Source: an archaeon
GTDB lineage: Archaea > Nanobdellota > Nanobdellia > Woesearchaeales > GW2011-AR4
DNA: 44,090 bases
Direction: 5' to 3'
Assembly: GCA_002688925.1 (NCBI GenBank)
Contig: NZEC01000020.1
Coordinates: 1-44,090, forward strand
The position numbers were made by a program, and so were the translations under genes. The notes under the pieces were generated by a model. It saw only the letters and a list, made by a program, of their open reading frames with translations, did no database searches and had not been told where the DNA came from. Each line of letters opens with the position of its first letter. The first letter of the stretch is position 1. Shown in pieces: positions 1-8,538 of the stretch.

Positions 1-104
1 GGGGTGGAGAAGCTGAAAAAATATACTATAGTTTGGGAGACAAGGCAAAGCCTTCTGGAAATGACAGGGTTAAAGAGTATTTTGAAAAAGCAAAATCAAG
101 TTAA
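1..104 (+). CDS. C-terminal end of an unidentified protein (5' truncated by window)
   Basis: An open frame enters the window and stops with TAA at 102-104, leaving about 33 residues. It is Lys/Glu-rich and ends in EYFEKAKSS. No motif allows a family call. The next gene begins 12 bases later on the same strand, so the two may be co-transcribed. The upstream part is outside the window. Confidence 0.55.
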   Translation, partial: GGEAEKIYYSLGDKAKPSGNDRVKEYFEKAKSS

Positions 105-115
105 ATTTTATTAAA

Positions 116-883
116 ATGATACTAAAAAAAGGACAGATTACTGTATTCGTTATAATTGGTATTATCCTAATTATCTCACTATTTTTAATATTTAAACTTC
201 AAAACACAGAAACAGAGGGAATTACAGAAACAGGAGTTCAAAAAGTTATAGAATTGGATGCAAGCAGTATAAATTTATTTGTACAAGAATGTGTTAATAT
301 GATTGGAGCAGACAGTATTGATATTGCAGGAAAACAAGGAGGATATACAGACTTAAATGAAAACATGCTCGCAACATTTTATGGTTTTTTTGGATATGCC
401 TATGATGAGGGAACTAATAAATTACTATCAAAAGAAGAAATGAGCAATCAAATTTCATTGTATGTTGAAACATTCTTACCTGATTGCATCAATGATTTTT
501 CAATTTTCAAATCTTTCGATATCTTACAAGGTAATGTTAAAGCAGAAACCTTGATAGGAGCAAATGATGTTTCAATAAAAGTTAATTATCCACTAAAAAT
601 TAGCAAACTGGGTTCTGAAACTACGATATCAGATTTTATCTCAAAATACGATGTGCGGCTTTCACATATCTATGATATTGTGGATAAGACTGCTAACAGG
701 ATGATTTTGGATGAAGGCTGGATCGATGTAACATACATGTCTGATTTCGATATACAATATGAGATTTACCCTCATAACGAAACTATTTTAATTTTTTCAA
801 TAACCGATGACAAGTCTATTTTAAATAATAAGCCTTACCAATTTTTATTTGCAAACAGGCTAATAGAGGATGAAAATGAATAA
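116..883 (+). CDS. Membrane-anchored extracytoplasmic protein with class III (pilin-like) N-terminus
   Basis: A 255-residue protein of unknown function. The N-terminus reads MILKKGQITVFVIIG and runs into one hydrophobic helix (about residues 8-27); the rest is soluble and probably extracytoplasmic. A short basic segment, then G-Q, then a hydrophobic stretch resembles class III signal peptides cut by archaeal prepilin peptidases after the Gly, but the usual Glu at +5 is Phe. It could therefore be a pilin-like subunit or simply a single-pass anchored protein. The ATG at 116 is the only start that retains the basic segment. It overlaps the next gene by 8 bases, which implies translational coupling with the secreted protein downstream. 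Confidence 0.7.
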   Translation: MILKKGQITVFVIIGIILIISLFLIFKLQNTETEGITETGVQKVIELDASSINLFVQECVNMIGADSIDIAGKQGGYTDLNENMLATFYGFFGYAYDEGTNKLLSKEEMSNQISLYVETFLPDCINDFSIFKSFDILQGNVKAETLIGANDVSIKVNYPLKISKLGSETTISDFISKYDVRLSHIYDIVDKTANRMILDEGWIDVTYMSDFDIQYEIYPHNETILIFSITDDKSILNNKPYQFLFANRLIEDENE

Positions 884-2897
884 GCTTAAAGTAATGATTT
901 CATTAATAGTATTTTTAATGCTTATAGATACTGTAATTGCTCAAAATGGAGATACACTTTATGATTTTAGCGAAGGAAAGTCAGTAGAATATGGTGGAAC
1001 AACTTTTCGAGGAGATGGATTCAGCCTAGACTCTGCAGGGGTTTTTAGTATAAGCAATGGAAAAGGAACAATTGGAGAATTTGACTCTGTTGAAGGTGAC
1101 TTTTCAGGAAAAGCAACTGGAAACGGTATTGTTGAAGGTACTGTTGGAAAAAACGGATTAAAAATTGGAGAAGAAAATCCTATTCCTAGTGGGTTCGAAG
1201 TAAAACTAGATACTAAAACTGGAAAATATGATATATTTCCCCAGGATAAAGACAGCGATAGTAAATCAAAACTAAATATAAATGGGAATGAGATAAATCT
1301 TGAAGAGGGAAGTATTAGTTTTGATGGAAATAATCACCATGTAAATGAAAACACTAAGATAAACGATGTCACTTTTAAAACTAAAGTTGATATTGAAAAA
1401 TATAACATCATCCAATCTGAAGAAGGAGTTAATTTAGAAATAAATGGTAGGAAATTAACTGTTCTTAAAGATGGAACAGTATCTGAAATTACCGAGAATA
1501 CTTTAACAATTTCTAAATTTACAAAAGTTAGTGGGAATTTTGATTTTGGTAACGAAGATATAAGGGATTTTACAGTGAAAGCTACAGCTGGAGATCTTAC
1601 AATAGATACAGCTGGAGATTTGATAATAGATAATATTGACGATGAAAAGCAAGAAAGTAGAGTTTATCTTAAAAAGAATGATTTTACGCAAATTGGTTTC
1701 GTAAGGATGGATATCACAAAGAACAAAAAAATAGATGGAATAAATTATCCTATAACAAATGTTTTTCAAGGTTTTGATAAAAAAACTGTAATAAAATCTT
1801 TTTTTGACAAAGGCGAAGTTTTAGTATTTAATCCAAAGAAATACAACGAATTAATACCAGAAATAGGTGGTAGACCTAAAATGGCTGGTGGAACAGTTGA
1901 ATATTTAATACAAGAGAAAAATGTTAAAACCATAGGGACAGGACGTAGAGCAAAAACTGTAGAAGACAAAAATAATCCAGGTAAAATAATAACAGTAAAA
2001 GTACCTTATAGGTATTTAGTAGGAAAGATTGACGAAGAAACTAATCTGATTGAGCCCAATGAAAAAATAAATGCTCAGATTTTTGGTATTCCAAATTTAT
2101 ACTTAAAATATGGATTTAAAGTTTTAGAAACTCCTAATTTTTTTATGTACAATGAACAAGAAGCAGGCACAAAAAATTCTTTTGGCATAAATAGTCTTGC
2201 TGATAATGTCAAATCAAACCTTAATCAACTTGACTTTAAATCAAGAGATGGAATAGCTTTTGATGAGATTACAGTACAATTAAAACAGAAGCCTGCGCAC
2301 ATACCAACACCCCATAACACTTTGGAAGATTCTGGAATTGCTCAAAATGATCCGGATTTAAAGAAGTTAACAGAATTTTTAACAAATAAGAAATTTGGTC
2401 CTAAAATAACAAAGCCTTTAATTCTTGGCAGTATTAGTTATTCCGGAAAGAGACTTAATCTAGCCCCCATTATTGAAAAAGAAAAATTTGATAGAATATT
2501 AGCGGATCTTGGATTTACAGGAGAAGATAATTGGGAAAAACTCCGTGGCTCATCTGATGAAAAGAAAACGGCTTTTATAAACGCATACCCATCTGATTCT
2601 TTATATCTGGTTGGATTAAATAGTGATTGGTTTTTAGACACAGTAAAAAGCACACAATATGACTTTTTTGATTATCTTGGTATAACAGAAAATAGGCATG
2701 AAACAAATGAAGTTATATACCATGCAAAAAATAAAGATTTTGTTATTGTGGATTTAAAAAATGAGAAAATACATACTGTGCCTCAAGGAAATAATAAACC
2801 AAGATCAACAAGAGTTGGAATTACTGACCCTGATCTAAAAAAAGACTTTGTTAATACTGCAGTAATACCAATTTTAGAGAAAATTTTATTTGATTAG
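876..2897 (+). CDS. Large secreted protein, beta-rich, unknown function
   Basis: About 673 residues beginning MNKLKVMISLIVFLM, a Sec-type signal peptide ending near VIAQ. An in-frame ATG lies at 870, but GAGG at 866-869 is correctly spaced only for the ATG at 876, so 876 is preferred. The first ~300 residues are rich in Gly, Asp, Thr and Val and carry short strand-turn repeats (for example TAGDLTIDTAGDLIIDN), suggesting a beta-helix or beta-sandwich region. The second half is more mixed and has no catalytic motif that I recognise. No C-terminal membrane anchor is visible, so it is probably secreted or surface-bound through a partner. The start overlaps the end of the upstream membrane protein gene. 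Confidence 0.7.
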   Translation: MNKLKVMISLIVFLMLIDTVIAQNGDTLYDFSEGKSVEYGGTTFRGDGFSLDSAGVFSISNGKGTIGEFDSVEGDFSGKATGNGIVEGTVGKNGLKIGEENPIPSGFEVKLDTKTGKYDIFPQDKDSDSKSKLNINGNEINLEEGSISFDGNNHHVNENTKINDVTFKTKVDIEKYNIIQSEEGVNLEINGRKLTVLKDGTVSEITENTLTISKFTKVSGNFDFGNEDIRDFTVKATAGDLTIDTAGDLIIDNIDDEKQESRVYLKKNDFTQIGFVRMDITKNKKIDGINYPITNVFQGFDKKTVIKSFFDKGEVLVFNPKKYNELIPEIGGRPKMAGGTVEYLIQEKNVKTIGTGRRAKTVEDKNNPGKIITVKVPYRYLVGKIDEETNLIEPNEKINAQIFGIPNLYLKYGFKVLETPNFFMYNEQEAGTKNSFGINSLADNVKSNLNQLDFKSRDGIAFDEITVQLKQKPAHIPTPHNTLEDSGIAQNDPDLKKLTEFLTNKKFGPKITKPLILGSISYSGKRLNLAPIIEKEKFDRILADLGFTGEDNWEKLRGSSDEKKTAFINAYPSDSLYLVGLNSDWFLDTVKSTQYDFFDYLGITENRHETNEVIYHAKNKDFVIVDLKNEKIHTVPQGNNKPRSTRVGITDPDLKKDFVNTAVIPILEKILFD

Positions 2898-2924
2898 GGA
2901 TAACATGATTAAAATAAATAAGAA

Positions 2925-3494
2925 CTAAAAATGCATACGAGTCCGACTAATTTTCTTTTCTGGTTGAAGTTCCAACAATTTTTTTGAGTATTCTTCTGTA
3001 ATTTTCCTTTCTATAGTTATTCTTCCATCAAAAACAAAATTTTCATTCTTTTCGCTATAATCAATTTTCACTTTATCCCTTTTTTTAATATATTCTTTCA
3101 TATATCCAATATCTTCTTTATTGCCTCCGATAGTGGACTTAGAGCCATCTTTAAAAGTAATTGTATATGTATATGTGTTATCAATTTTTTTTATTTCAGA
3201 TTCAGATTCAACTATACCTTCTTTTTTTCCAATAAAAGTATAATCTGGGAAATTAAAACTAAATCCACTAACAGCATTTGAAATTTCTCCTTGTTTTTGT
3301 GAAACTTTATATGGAACTTTATCACTTTTTGTACCAAATTCAGCAGCATCAACAGTAGCATCTAAAACCAGAGCTGCCAACGGAATATATAACAAATTTT
3401 TCCCCTTAGGAATTTTTTTATATAATCCTTCGATACTTTTGTAACTATTAAGAATTCCTTCTTTAGTATTATTGACAATGTTATGAAGCCCCAT
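2925..3494 (-). CDS. Hypothetical protein with one membrane segment
   Basis: A 189-residue protein that I do not recognise. A moderately hydrophobic stretch at about residues 34-50 (LLYIPLAALVLDATVDAAEF) may be a signal anchor; the remainder is Lys/Glu/Ser-rich and contains probable beta-hairpins (TYTYTITFKDGSKST). On the minus strand an AT-rich TATA-like sequence lies some 25-35 bases upstream of the ATG. It converges on the secreted-protein gene with 27 bases between them. Base composition matches the surroundings. Length and continuity support a real gene, but no function can be assigned. Confidence 0.55.
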   Translation of the reverse strand: MGLHNIVNNTKEGILNSYKSIEGLYKKIPKGKNLLYIPLAALVLDATVDAAEFGTKSDKVPYKVSQKQGEISNAVSGFSFNFPDYTFIGKKEGIVESESEIKKIDNTYTYTITFKDGSKSTIGGNKEDIGYMKEYIKKRDKVKIDYSEKNENFVFDGRITIERKITEEYSKKLLELQPEKKISRTRMHF

Positions 3495-3636
3495 AGTAAT
3501 TCTACTAGATAACCAACTATTTAAATCTTTCTATTTTTTTATCATATAAAAGTAGTTACTAATATATATCCTATTTATTTTCAATATGGAAAATATATCA
3601 ATTTAAATACACTAAACTCCCACTTTAAACAATAAC

Positions 3637-4344
3637 TCACTTCTCCAGCTTCCTCAAAAAACCCATAACAGCAAAAGCCTCTCTTTTTGTTAGCATTGCT
3701 TTACCAATAACCCTTTTCCAGACTATTCTCTGAGTTTCCTTTTTTTCTTTTGTAGAAAATTCCATTTTATTAAGCGCTTTATTCATATATTTCATAATGA
3801 TCTCTTTGTCTTTTTTCGTTGCAAATTTAATATTTGAAGTAGAATTTTCCGAATTAAATTTCTTAAACAATTCATACAAAACTATAGAGCATGCATGGCT
3901 AATATTCAAAGTAGGATATTTTTTCGATGCCGGAATTGAAACCAAAATATCGCATAAATTTATTTCCTGATTTTTTAATCCAATACTTTCTCTTCCAATC
4001 AATATCCCAATTTTTAACTTCGATTTAGAATTTTTTTGTTTTATATTTGATAACCTATCTGCCAATTGCTCTGCATTAATAGCATTCCGAGGTATATTAT
4101 AATCAGTCCCTAATATAGCGCTGGTCCCGATTAAATAATCAAATCTCTTCAAATAAGAAAAATCCTTTATCTTCACTTTATCTAAAATACTCTTCCCATG
4201 CTTTGCAACCTTAATAGCGCTCTTGCCAATTTTGCATTTAGGATTAACCAAAACCAGATTTTCAAAGCCGAAGTTTTTCATGGACCTAGCAATAGCACCT
4301 AAATTTTCCTGCCTTTTTGGCTCAATAAGTATTATACTAATCAT
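3637..4344 (-). CDS. trmJ: SPOUT-family RNA ribose methyltransferase, TrmJ-like
   Basis: A 235-residue SpoU/TrmH-class enzyme that would use S-adenosylmethionine to 2'-O-methylate RNA; archaeal TrmJ acts on position 32 of tRNAs. The three family motifs are visible: motif 1 in ENLGAIARSMKNFGF (about 13-27), motif 2 in IGILIGRESIGL (about 113-124) and motif 3 in LNISHACSIVLYELF near residues 146-160, with the trefoil knot expected over the last two. The C-terminal ~70 residues are the helical extension typical of TrmJ. It is the last gene of a minus-strand run after the site-2 protease (21-base gap). The exact target RNA is inferred from family only; other SpoU members have rRNA targets. Confidence 0.85.
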   Translation of the reverse strand: MISIILIEPKRQENLGAIARSMKNFGFENLVLVNPKCKIGKSAIKVAKHGKSILDKVKIKDFSYLKRFDYLIGTSAILGTDYNIPRNAINAEQLADRLSNIKQKNSKSKLKIGILIGRESIGLKNQEINLCDILVSIPASKKYPTLNISHACSIVLYELFKKFNSENSTSNIKFATKKDKEIIMKYMNKALNKMEFSTKEKKETQRIVWKRVIGKAMLTKREAFAVMGFLRKLEK

Positions 4345-4365
4345 TTTTTTAATAACAGAATTGTC

Positions 4366-5589
4366 TTAGGCAATATTGCTGATTATGTTTTTAATTATTG
4401 GAACAAAAATAGTTAATAATACTACAAACAATAAAAATATGCTGACATTTGTAAATATCTTCATGGCTTTTTCTTTCTTGAAATATTTTAATAAAGTTAT
4501 ATGCAGCATCCTTCCCCCATCTAACGGTCCCATTGGCAAAAGGTTAAACAATCCTATTCCAAGGTTAAGTATAAACAAAAATAAAAATAATTGGATAAGC
4601 CAGATAAGTGCATTTGGAAAAAAAGACCCATACTTATCTATAACACCGGATTTAATCTCGCTTGATTGCGCAAGATAAATTCCAAGGTACGCTTTAGATG
4701 AATTCTCAGGATTTTTAACTGTTTTAATTTTATAAGTACCTTTATCTGTAGTAAGCCTTATTGGATTTCCCGGATTAACTCTTGCAAGCTCATATGAAAG
4801 ATTATCTAAGTAAGGAGTTTTAATTCCATTGATTTCTTTAATAACCTCATTAACCTTCATCCCCGCATTTTTGGCAGGAAAATCACCTTCAACAAAATTA
4901 GTTATAGTAACTCCATTTGCCTCAATCATTTTTGAAGATAACGGGGTTAAAGCAAAAACAAGAATCAGGCCGCATAAAACCGCAAGAACAATATTTGCCA
5001 TTGGACCGGCCGCAAAAACGCTCAATTGCTGCCTTACAGGCCTTTTCTTCAGAATTTTCTCTTCAGGCTCAACAAATGCAGCAGGTATTATTGGTACAAT
5101 AATGCCGAGAAAGGCAAATCCTGAGCTTTTCACCTTGATATCATATGTCCTGGATAAAACACCGTGCGCATATTCATGAACTAATGCAATAATAAAGATT
5201 GAAATAATCCAGAATTCTATAGGCACAAAAAAAACAACATCCTCAAAAACACCGCCACCCTTGACAGGCAATACTAATCCCGCTCCTGCAGGCGCATCAG
5301 GCTCAAATATTAAAGGTATAACACCCTTTACCAAAAAAAAAGTTATAAGAATCATGCCAGCAAACCCAACAACTATAGATAAATACCCAACATATTTTAA
5401 AAATCTTTTATATTTTCTCCCAACCTTATCCATCCACCTTAACCCAAATTTAGTCCTGTACATGACAGCATAGAAAATAGGAACAGCTTTCCAGACATGC
5501 ATCTGCCTTCCTTTTTTATGGGTTAGAATAAATGCTGTTAGAAATAAGAAAAAAATTAATGTTAGGGTAAGCCGGACATCAGGACTCAT
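4366..5589 (-). CDS. Membrane zinc metalloprotease, M50 site-2 protease family, with PDZ domain
   Basis: A 407-residue intramembrane protease. The zinc motif HEYAH lies at residues 138-142 in a hydrophobic segment, and the third-ligand motif is in NLLPMGPLDGGRM near residues 348-360. A PDZ-like domain (about 225-300, including FPAKNAGMKVNEVIKEING) lies between them, so it would trim membrane proteins after an initial cut. At least five or six membrane helices are visible, two before HExxH and two or three around and after LDGG. The ATG follows the eL40 stop codon with one base between them, so it is tightly linked to eIF5A-eL40. Substrates in archaea are largely unknown; a regulatory role is family inference. 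Confidence 0.9.
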   Translation of the reverse strand: MSPDVRLTLTLIFFLFLTAFILTHKKGRQMHVWKAVPIFYAVMYRTKFGLRWMDKVGRKYKRFLKYVGYLSIVVGFAGMILITFFLVKGVIPLIFEPDAPAGAGLVLPVKGGGVFEDVVFFVPIEFWIISIFIIALVHEYAHGVLSRTYDIKVKSSGFAFLGIIVPIIPAAFVEPEEKILKKRPVRQQLSVFAAGPMANIVLAVLCGLILVFALTPLSSKMIEANGVTITNFVEGDFPAKNAGMKVNEVIKEINGIKTPYLDNLSYELARVNPGNPIRLTTDKGTYKIKTVKNPENSSKAYLGIYLAQSSEIKSGVIDKYGSFFPNALIWLIQLFLFLFILNLGIGLFNLLPMGPLDGGRMLHITLLKYFKKEKAMKIFTNVSIFLLFVVLLTIFVPIIKNIISNIA

Positions 5590-5590
5590 T

Positions 5591-5752
5591 TTATTTCTTT
5601 CTTACAGACCGGAATTTTTTTGCATTGCACCTTCTGCACAGCACTTTGCCCTGGATTATTTTTATATTCTGGGCCCTGACTCTTGTGCTGCACTTCTTGC
5701 ACACAAACATATTCTTGATTCTTCTTGCAAAAGCTTCTGGGAACTTAACCAT
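5591..5752 (-). CDS. rpl40e: Large ribosomal subunit protein eL40
   Basis: A 53-residue open frame starting MVKFPEAFARRIKN. The MVKFPEA beginning and the Cys4 zinc motif (CKKC at 18-21 and CRRC at 39-42) with a basic C-terminus (KKFRSVRKK) match archaeal eL40, a free protein here with no ubiquitin fusion. It starts 5 bases after the eIF5A stop and ends one base before the protease ATG, so all three are probably on one transcript. Confidence 0.93.
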   Translation of the reverse strand: MVKFPEAFARRIKNMFVCKKCSTRVRAQNIKIIQGKVLCRRCNAKKFRSVRKK

Positions 5753-5756
5753 TTTT

Positions 5757-6149
5757 TTAACCTTTTATCTGTTTCATTACCTTATCTTCAAGTATTATCC
5801 AATACATAACATTTGCCCCTTCTGTAACTTCCCCTTTAAGCTCTTCAGGTATATGCAAATCAAAAGTCTCAAAAGTTTCAGAGTCCATCACATTCGCAGT
5901 ATCTCCGTTTATGGACAAAATTTGAGCAGTCTTTTTTTCAACTATTGGGACTTCAACATTATCATGTCCGGGCATCACTGTAATTCTTTTCTTCTCATCC
6001 ACAAGCCCAACAGCTGTCAATCGTACTTTTGCATGTCCATGCTTTCCCGGCCTTGAAACTTGAGTGTCAGTGACTTTGCATGCAGCGCCATCCAATACTA
6101 CATAATTGCCTCTTTGCAATCCTCCTACACTCTGCATTTTTGTCGACAT
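5757..6149 (-). CDS. eif5A: Translation factor aIF5A (hypusine-containing)
   Basis: A 130-residue protein that relieves ribosome stalling at difficult peptide bonds such as polyproline. The N-terminal SH3-like domain carries the modification loop RPGKHGHAK, placing the hypusine (or deoxyhypusine) Lys at about residue 36; the C-terminal OB domain runs from about 75 to the end. Length is normal for archaea. The start ATG is preceded by GGTGAT and, further upstream, a TATA-like TTTATAAA. It leads the run aIF5A-eL40-site-2 protease-TrmJ. Deoxyhypusine synthase is not in this window. Confidence 0.96.
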   Translation of the reverse strand: MSTKMQSVGGLQRGNYVVLDGAACKVTDTQVSRPGKHGHAKVRLTAVGLVDEKKRITVMPGHDNVEVPIVEKKTAQILSINGDTANVMDSETFETFDLHIPEELKGEVTEGANVMYWIILEDKVMKQIKG

Positions 6150-6152
6150 AAA

Positions 6153-6190
6153 ATCACCAAATTAGAAGGTAAAGTATGCGGTTTATAAAT
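6153..6190 (-). promoter_or_regulatory. Promoter and RBS of aIF5A operon
   Basis: On the minus strand a TATA-like ATTTATAAAC occupies 6181-6190 and GGTGAT occupies 6153-6158, a few bases before the ATG at 6149. A start about 26 bases after the TATA centre would leave a leader of roughly ten bases containing the RBS. Confidence 0.55.
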
Positions 6191-6196
6191 CTTATG

Positions 6197-6406
6197 TTAG
6201 CTTTTTGCCGCAAGTTTAATATCCCTTGCCTTTACAGTTTTCCTTCCGGCATGGTTAGCAAGCTTCACAGCCTTTGCAGCTATATCATCTGCGATATCCT
6301 CAACTGCCCCCTTTAAGGCAACCTTTGACTTATCCGATACCCTGTCAGCTCCACACTGCTTAAGTATCTTTTCCATAGCTGCCAATGGAAGAATCCTCGA
6401 ACTCAT
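6197..6406 (-). CDS. Archaeal histone
   Basis: A 69-residue single histone fold of the HMfB class, starting [20 protein letters not shown] and ending near [16 protein letters not shown]. The three-helix fold, the [10 protein letters not shown] loop region and the KTVKARDI segment that contacts DNA are all recognisable, and the length is the family norm with no tail. It would dimerise and wrap chromosomal DNA. It has its own strong promoter (6427-6445) and sits directly upstream of the aIF5A run on the same strand. Confidence 0.95.
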   Translation of the reverse strand: MSSRILPLAAMEKILKQCGADRVSDKSKVALKGAVEDIADDIAAKAVKLANHAGRKTVKARDIKLAAKS

Positions 6407-6426
6407 TTTAGTTTTTGATAAAAAGG

Positions 6427-6445
6427 CTTATATTTAAATGTTTTC
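6427..6445 (-). promoter_or_regulatory. BRE/TATA promoter of the histone gene
   Basis: Read on the minus strand this is GAAAACATTTAAATATAAG. The same BRE/TATA arrangement recurs before the cupin gene (14371-14389) and the three-paralogue cluster (35411-35426). Its centre is about 27 bases from the histone ATG, implying a very short leader. Confidence 0.7.
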
Positions 6446-6471
6446 AAATTAAGGGGTTTTTAGCATAGCCA

Positions 6472-6493
6472 GTGCTTATGCGTAAATTGCCAA
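6472..6493 (+). repeat. Degenerate partial copy of the dispersed hairpin repeat
   Basis: GTGCTTATGCGTAAATTGCC and the next two bases match the left end of the full repeats at 19045-19223 and 43959-44085 with one difference in 22 (A for G). Similarity stops on the right at the end of the SprT-like gene (stop at 6495) and fades on the left within a few bases. It looks like a remnant of an old insertion. Confidence 0.6.
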
Positions 6494-6494
6494 A

Positions 6495-7172
6495 TCAAAA
6501 CAACGAAAACCTTTTCCTCCTGTTTCTCCTAACTAAATTCTTTATCTTATCTTCCATCTCTTCGCTATTCGGAAACTTTTTTTCCATCTGCCTGAATTCT
6601 TTTGTATGATGGCTATTTCTCCCGTTTTTGCTGTGGAACTTATGCTTTTTATGCAGCATCTCGTGGTACATCACATAATCAAGCAAACTAATATCAGGAT
6701 CAAGAATTCTGCTTATAGATATCGTATCTGTCCCGTATTCATAACTTCCTAATCTCCTGACAGAATTATGCCAAACCAAGTTTGTCATCTCAATTAAGCC
6801 ATAAAAATATTTTTCATTGACCCTGTTAAATGAATCCTCCAGAATATCATCTGTTTTTATTTTCGGAACAGAAATATGGATATTTTTCATGAAGCTGTTG
6901 TACAAATCAACATTTATTGTTTTCTTCTTTGCCTTAAATATCTTAAGCATCAAATCCTGTATCAGGCCTATTTGTATTTCCTTGCTGACTTTCCTCCACT
7001 TTTTGCTCAAATTAAACTGGTAAGAATTTCTAGAGTATCTAGCATTTGCATTATAAGGCTTAAACTTATCATTATATTTGATTTTAAACTCATAATCAGA
7101 AATATTTTTTTCAGGGAATAGTTCTGTAAAAGCCTTTTCTGCTAAATTCATCCTAATTGATTGAATTTCCAT
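6495..7172 (-). CDS. SprT-like zinc metalloprotease domain protein
   Basis: A 225-residue protein. The zinc motif HEMLH lies in DYVMYHEMLHKKHKF (about residues 165-179), preceded by TDTISISRILDPD, the strand that typically precedes the HExxH helix in SprT/WLM-type proteases. A downstream HHTKEFRQME segment can supply the third zinc ligand (His), as in SprT folds. The N-terminal ~90 residues are a basic helical region with no call. Eukaryotic relatives remove DNA-protein crosslinks, but that role is not established for archaeal members. A remnant of a dispersed repeat lies one base beyond the stop codon. Confidence 0.75.
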   Translation of the reverse strand: MEIQSIRMNLAEKAFTELFPEKNISDYEFKIKYNDKFKPYNANARYSRNSYQFNLSKKWRKVSKEIQIGLIQDLMLKIFKAKKKTINVDLYNSFMKNIHISVPKIKTDDILEDSFNRVNEKYFYGLIEMTNLVWHNSVRRLGSYEYGTDTISISRILDPDISLLDYVMYHEMLHKKHKFHSKNGRNSHHTKEFRQMEKKFPNSEEMEDKIKNLVRRNRRKRFSLF

Positions 7173-7293
7173 ATTATTTTTTATTAAATTTAATATTCTT
7201 AACTATTCTAAATTTTTATTTTATTATAGTTTTTTAATTGTTTATTTTTATTGAATTTTATAATTGTAATTTTTTGTTAAATGATTTCTATTT

Positions 7294-8391
7294 TTACTTA
7301 ACCTCATACCTCAAAATAGCAGCCACCTTCCCAATATCCCTTAACTGAATTCCTTCTGTTGTTGCAACAGATATAATTTTCACCTCACTCCCTACAACTT
7401 TGGCATCATTCTCAAACTCCTCTATTTTTTTTTCGTCCAATGCCTCAGACAATAATAAAGTATCCACCACTCCCATCTTCAAATTCTTCATCACTTCCTC
7501 AACACCATAAGAAACCATGCCTTGTTTTGTAGATAACAATTCAAAAAATTTCTTCATTATTTTCTTCTCTTCGACAATACTTTCCTCTGCCAAAACATCC
7601 TGGCTTTTTTCCAGCAATTCCTGCAGGCCAAACTCCCCAGTGTAGCTTAAGTCCTTTACCGCAATAATCTTGTTTTTCACTTCTGCAGTAAGGCCGCTGG
7701 TTTCTATAAATTCATTTTTTGTTGTGCCAGGACCTCCAATAATAATACCCTTTAAGTTCTTATTTCCCAAAAACTGCTCTTTCATATACTCTGCAACTTT
7801 TTTGAAATGGTCTTTTTTTGCGCCTTCCCTTAATCGCTCAAAACGAGCACTGCTCTGCCCTCCCGCTCGTGTTTTTCCAGGCACTTCAGAATGTGTTTTT
7901 ACTGTTGGTATTATTGTCTTGCCTTTTAGAATAGCAACAATTGCATCCCTCCGATCAACAATAACAAGCCCATACACTTCTTTTGTTTGAAGCATATCCT
8001 GCAGTAAGTCAAGCACAAATTCCTTATCGCACCTATATATCCTGGTCTTTAATGGTATAGGAGGCTCAACGCTCCAAACTTTAAAGTCCTGCTGGCCTTC
8101 CCTTTCTGCAACATTGCCGGAGAATACTGCTAGGCCATTCTCCGGAGTTCTTTTATACAGCCTTAAATGTTGAGTCATCTTTTCCAGGGAATCAATCACA
8201 TTCTTCCTTGTGGAAGCAGACTTAATATTGGTTGCAGTGCCTTTCTCCTGGTCTAAATGGTTTATAATCTTAATAATATCATAGTCTTTCGGAATGTAAA
8301 CTGACACAAGCTCGGTATGCCTGCCTTTATGCTGGCTTAGTTCCTTAATGAATTTTTTCAGTTCAAATTTTTGTTTTTCAGTTATGTCCAT
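7294..8391 (-). CDS. prf1: Peptide chain release factor aRF1
   Basis: About 365 residues from the ATG giving MDITEKQKF; a GTG three codons upstream is possible but less likely. It recognises all three stop codons and triggers peptidyl-tRNA hydrolysis. Stop-codon motifs NIKS (55-58) and YRCDKEF (119-125, the YxCxxxF motif) are in the N domain, and the catalytic GGQ is at 177-179 in the M domain. The C-terminal domain carries a mini Pelota-like fold used to contact ABCE1. All key residues are intact. It follows the aldehyde dehydrogenase gene on the same strand, but the 147-base gap contains TATA-like sequences and suggests separate transcription. Confidence 0.96.
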   Translation of the reverse strand: MDITEKQKFELKKFIKELSQHKGRHTELVSVYIPKDYDIIKIINHLDQEKGTATNIKSASTRKNVIDSLEKMTQHLRLYKRTPENGLAVFSGNVAEREGQQDFKVWSVEPPIPLKTRIYRCDKEFVLDLLQDMLQTKEVYGLVIVDRRDAIVAILKGKTIIPTVKTHSEVPGKTRAGGQSSARFERLREGAKKDHFKKVAEYMKEQFLGNKNLKGIIIGGPGTTKNEFIETSGLTAEVKNKIIAVKDLSYTGEFGLQELLEKSQDVLAEESIVEEKKIMKKFFELLSTKQGMVSYGVEEVMKNLKMGVVDTLLLSEALDEKKIEEFENDAKVVGSEVKIISVATTEGIQLRDIGKVAAILRYEVK

Positions 8392-8538
8392 TTTAATCAC
8401 ATTATATCAATGATAAATAAAAGTTTATGGGTGTAAATACTAAAAAGAAGAATAAGTCATCCAGTTATTTCGTTTTTGACTTTATTTTGCATATTAGGCA
8501 TAAAAGAAGAGGTTATTTATAAACATTTTTATTGAAAA

